NCBI GenBank assembly: GCA_009780915.1
Contig: WQZD01000008.1
Span: forward strand, 35,673-99,672
DNA length: 64,000 nucleotides
Origin: Propionibacteriaceae bacterium
GTDB lineage: Bacteria; Actinomycetota; Actinomycetes; Propionibacteriales; Propionibacteriaceae
Direction: 5' to 3'
Within the stretch, counting starts at the first letter, position 1. Each line of letters begins with the position of its first letter. A program made the translations under genes and the position numbers. Shown piece after piece: positions 61,864 through 64,000 of this stretch. Under the pieces are notes generated by a model. It was not told the origin of the DNA. It searched no databases and was given only the letters and a program-made list of their open reading frames with translations.

Positions 61864-62145
61864 ATGAAAACAGCGACCTTGAGCATTCGAATCGATCCAG
61901 AGGTCAAGGCTCAAGCCGAGCGGACATTTGCCCCACTCGGGCTGACCATCACCGATGCGGTCAACATCTTCTTGCACAAGGCGAACCTTGAAGGCGGCCT
62001 GCCATTCAGCGTTCGTCAGCCACGCTATGGGGCCACGACAGAAGCCGCGATGCGTGAAGCTGATGACATCATCGCCGGTCGAGTGCCAGCGAAGCGATAT
62101 GTGTCATTCGACGATCTGGTGTCTGATCTCGATTCGGACGACTAA
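61864..62145 (+). CDS. dinJ: RelB/DinJ-family antitoxin
   Basis: A 93-residue antitoxin. The N-terminal ribbon-helix-helix (MKTATLSIRIDPEVKAQAE, then GLTITDAVNIFLHKA) binds DNA; the C-terminal part (MREADDIIAG to the end) would wrap the toxin. The next gene starts within its TAA stop (TAATG). Confidence 0.9.
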   Translation: MKTATLSIRIDPEVKAQAERTFAPLGLTITDAVNIFLHKANLEGGLPFSVRQPRYGATTEAAMREADDIIAGRVPAKRYVSFDDLVSDLDSDD

Positions 62146-62417
62146 TGCTGGCGCTGGTTCAGACCTCGCAGTTTCGCCGGGATCTGAAGAAAGCCCTCAA
62201 ACGGGGCAAGGATCTAGCCTCATTGGGTGCGGTTGTTGACGCGCTTCAGCGTGAAAAACCGTTGCCGGTATCGAACCGTGACCACGCCCTGGTGGGTGAT
62301 TACGCAGGCCACCGCGAATGCCATATTCAGCCGGATTGGCTGTTGATCTACCGGATTGACCATGGCGAGTTGATCCTGATCCTTCAGCGGACGGGGACAC
62401 ACGCGGACCTGATGTAA
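62145..62417 (+). CDS. yafQ: YafQ-family mRNA interferase toxin
   Basis: A 90-residue RelE-fold toxin that cuts mRNA on the ribosome. The YafQ residues are present: NRDHALVG, ECHIQPDWLLIY and the C-terminal RTGTHADLM, which carry the catalytic His/Asp set. The pair starts with a 1-nt overlap, the usual antitoxin-first order. Confidence 0.92.
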   Translation: MLALVQTSQFRRDLKKALKRGKDLASLGAVVDALQREKPLPVSNRDHALVGDYAGHRECHIQPDWLLIYRIDHGELILILQRTGTHADLM

Positions 62418-62473
62418 ATGCAACACATCATTGCATACTCTAAAGGTCCTGCCAACAGATATCTCGTCCGATA

Positions 62474-63870
62474 GTGTCCCGCCGAGTGGTGGGAATTCGG
62501 CTATGAATCCTGGTTGTGTTGGTCGCTGCCTGTGATGGTGGCGACGGGTTCATCGTAGCGGTTGTTGGGGTGGAGTTTGCGCATGGATTCTTCGGAGAGG
62601 TAACGCCGGTCGGTGGCTTGCCATTCGTCGTGAGTGTCGGTCAGGATGGCTCCGACTAGGCGGATCACGGCGTTCTCGTTGGGGAAGATGCCAACGACGC
62701 GGGATCGGCGTTTGATTTCCTTGTTGATGCGTTCCAGGGGATTGTTGGACCAGATCTTGACCCAATGTTCCTTGGGGAATGCTGAGAATGCGAGGACCTC
62801 GGTCTTCGCGGAGTCCATCATCGGCCTGGTCTTCGGGTTGACGGCGGCTAACTGGTCGCGGACCTTGTCCCACGCGTCGGCGATCATGGGGGCCTTCGGT
62901 TGGGCGAACGCGGTGCGCAGCGCGGCGGCGGCCATGCCCTTGTGGGTTTTCGGGAACAAGGCGAGCAGGTTGCGGGCGAAGTGCACGCGGCAGCGTTGGT
63001 GGGCCGCACCTTGCAGATGCCGGCCTAGGGCGGCCACCAGGCCGGCGTGCTGGTCGGAGACGACCAGGCGGACCCCCGACAGGCCCCTGGCTTTCAGTGA
63101 GGCCAGGAACGCCTCCCAGAACGGCTGGTCCTCACTGTCGCCGACGTCGAGGCCCAACACTTCCCGCCCGCCGTCGGCGCGGACCCCGGTGGCGATCACG
63201 ACGGCCTTCGACACGACCTGCCCGAGTCCTTGCTCCCGCACGTGCAGATACGTGGCGTCGAGGTAGACATACGGGAACTCGGCGTGATCGAGGCGACGGG
63301 TGCGGAGCGCGTCCACGAACTCGTCCATCCCGGCGCAAATGCGGGACACTTCGGATTTGGAGATGCCCGAGCTGGCGCCCAACGCTTCTGCCAAGTCGTC
63401 GACTGTCCGGGTCGACACCCCACACACGTAGGCTTCCATGACCACCGCGTGCAACGCCTGGTCGATCCGGCGGCGCGGTTCCAGGATCGACGGGAAGAAC
63501 GAGCCCCGCCGCAGCTTCGGGATACGCACTTCCACGTCCCCGGCCTGGGTCGTCAACAACTTCGCGCGACTCCCGTTGCGATACGTGACCCGCTCGTCGG
63601 TGCGTTCATGGCGGGCCGCGCCGATCCGGGCGTCGGCTTCAGCCTCGATCAACTCCTGGAACACCCGCCGCACAGACTCGGCGATCAGGTCAACAACATC
63701 CCCACGCCGCACCGCGTCCAGAAGATCAGCGGCGGACAGGGCAGAATAGGTGGTGGTCATCGGTGGAACCCTTTCGGTAGTGCTTCGCAACACACCAGGA
63801 TTCCGCCGATGACCCCCTACATCAGCACGCCACTCCGGCCACCCCGAAATACCACCACTCGGCGGGACTC
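62474..63870 (-). mobile_element. IS256-family insertion sequence
   Basis: A 1,397-bp element. The ends are inverted repeats: GTGTCCCGCCGAGTGGTGG at the left (from 62474) and its near-complement ending at 63870 at the right, sharing TCCCGCCGAGTGGTGG. No matching target duplication is seen in the 8 bp on each side. Confidence 0.85.
62501..63760 (-). CDS. IS256-family transposase
   Basis: A 419-residue mutator-type transposase. DDE residues are plausible in VYLDATYLHV, LVVSDQHAGL and the helical WSNNPLERINKEIKRR. An N-terminal helical DNA-binding region precedes. The ATG at 63760 has AAAGGG 8 nt upstream; an upstream in-frame ATG at 63793 lacks such a site. No frameshift or stop disturbs it, so it may be active. 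Confidence 0.95.
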   Translation of the reverse strand: MTTTYSALSAADLLDAVRRGDVVDLIAESVRRVFQELIEAEADARIGAARHERTDERVTYRNGSRAKLLTTQAGDVEVRIPKLRRGSFFPSILEPRRRIDQALHAVVMEAYVCGVSTRTVDDLAEALGASSGISKSEVSRICAGMDEFVDALRTRRLDHAEFPYVYLDATYLHVREQGLGQVVSKAVVIATGVRADGGREVLGLDVGDSEDQPFWEAFLASLKARGLSGVRLVVSDQHAGLVAALGRHLQGAAHQRCRVHFARNLLALFPKTHKGMAAAALRTAFAQPKAPMIADAWDKVRDQLAAVNPKTRPMMDSAKTEVLAFSAFPKEHWVKIWSNNPLERINKEIKRRSRVVGIFPNENAVIRLVGAILTDTHDEWQATDRRYLSEESMRKLHPNNRYDEPVATITGSDQHNQDS

Positions 63871-63878
63871 AGGCCCTT

Positions 63879-64000
63879 GTCGACGACGGTCGAATAGTGA
63901 GCCAGTGGCGACGGTCGAAAAGTGAGCCACCTGACCATGATTGGATAGGTGATCACAGTGGATGATTGGGCGCAGATCAGGTATCTGGCGCGGAGTGAGA
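63879..64000 (+). mobile_element. Left end of an IS21-family element (continues beyond the window)
   Basis: Two 20-bp repeats, GACGGTCGAATAGTGAGCCA (63885-63904) and a copy with one difference (63910-63929), are spaced 25 bp apart, like the multiple terminal transposase-binding sites of IS21. A transposase start follows. The element abuts the IS256 end by about 8 bp. Confidence 0.7.
63949..64000 (+). CDS. IS21-family transposase (IstA), N-terminal fragment
   Basis: The frame from GTG at 63949 (or GTG at 63958) reads VDDWAQIRYLARSE, matching the usual start of IstA proteins (MDDWAxIRxLxRxE). It is cut by the window edge. Confidence 0.7.
   Translation, partial: MITVDDWAQIRYLARSE

Overview
The window is 64 kb of high-GC chromosome from an actinobacterium (Actinomycetota). 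The evidence is strong G/C bias at third codon positions, frequent GTG starts, and marker families typical of that phylum: DUF2510, septum-formation lipoprotein, LytR_C next to the VapB-annotated family, DLW-39, and a LysM/BTAD membrane regulator. Several genes have a TAnnnT box 6-7 nt before the start codon, consistent with leaderless mRNAs. trxB-trxA followed by a GNAT-like protein, a PLP aminotransferase and a Ddl-like ligase, plus DLW-39 with tRNA-Ala, resemble origin-proximal synteny of other actinobacteria. The genus cannot be fixed from sequence alone; a propionibacterium- or actinomyces-like host is a guess.

Layout. 0-5 kb: tail of a truncated ORF, an amidotransferase coupled to a GCS2-type ligase, and a PASTA-containing class A PBP. 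5-22 kb: PEBP protein, FAD/Fe-S dehydrogenase, AbrB-AarF pair, cysteine hydrolase, S4 protein, septum-formation lipoprotein, CPA1 antiporter, Thr/Pro-repeat surface protein, ArsB/NhaD-type transporter, glnA, a small lipoprotein locus cut by an IS3 remnant, tRNA-Ser embedded in the end of tadA, a small membrane protein and a zinc alcohol dehydrogenase. 22-36 kb: a 10.6-kb gene for an about 3,540-residue Ig-like repeat surface protein, a 660-bp AT-richer gap, and a divergent membrane-anchored transglutaminase. 36-44 kb: SDR/flavoprotein operon, DUF2510 protein, L,D-transpeptidase, VapB-annotated/LytR_C pair and DUF1015. 44-54 kb: aldo/keto reductase, the complete AmmeMemoRadiSam trio, an ABC permease/ATPase behind the Ddl-like ligase and aminotransferase, GNAT-like protein and trxA/trxB. 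54-60 kb: a LysM/BTAD transmembrane regulator preceded by two DnaA-box matches, a convergent sigma-like protein, a two-component system, DLW-39 and tRNA-Ala. 60-64 kb: accessory end with nitroreductase, a palindrome-rich gap, a DinJ/YafQ toxin-antitoxin pair, an IS256-family element and the start of an IS21-family element.

How it fits together. Much of the window serves the cell envelope: PBP, L,D-transpeptidase, LytR_C protein, Ddl-like ligase, the giant adhesin-like protein, the Thr/Pro-repeat protein and the transglutaminase. Redox and small-molecule enzymes are scattered between. Stop/start overlaps of the ATGA or GTGA type tie at least eight gene pairs together, implying translational coupling. 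The most interesting items are the higher-order repeat structure of the giant surface protein, the tRNA-Ser gene lying inside the tadA reading frame, the two DnaA boxes before the LysM/BTAD regulator, the aminotransferase/Ddl-like/ABC operon with a substituted metal-site residue and no binding protein, and the still obscure AmmeMemoRadiSam operon.
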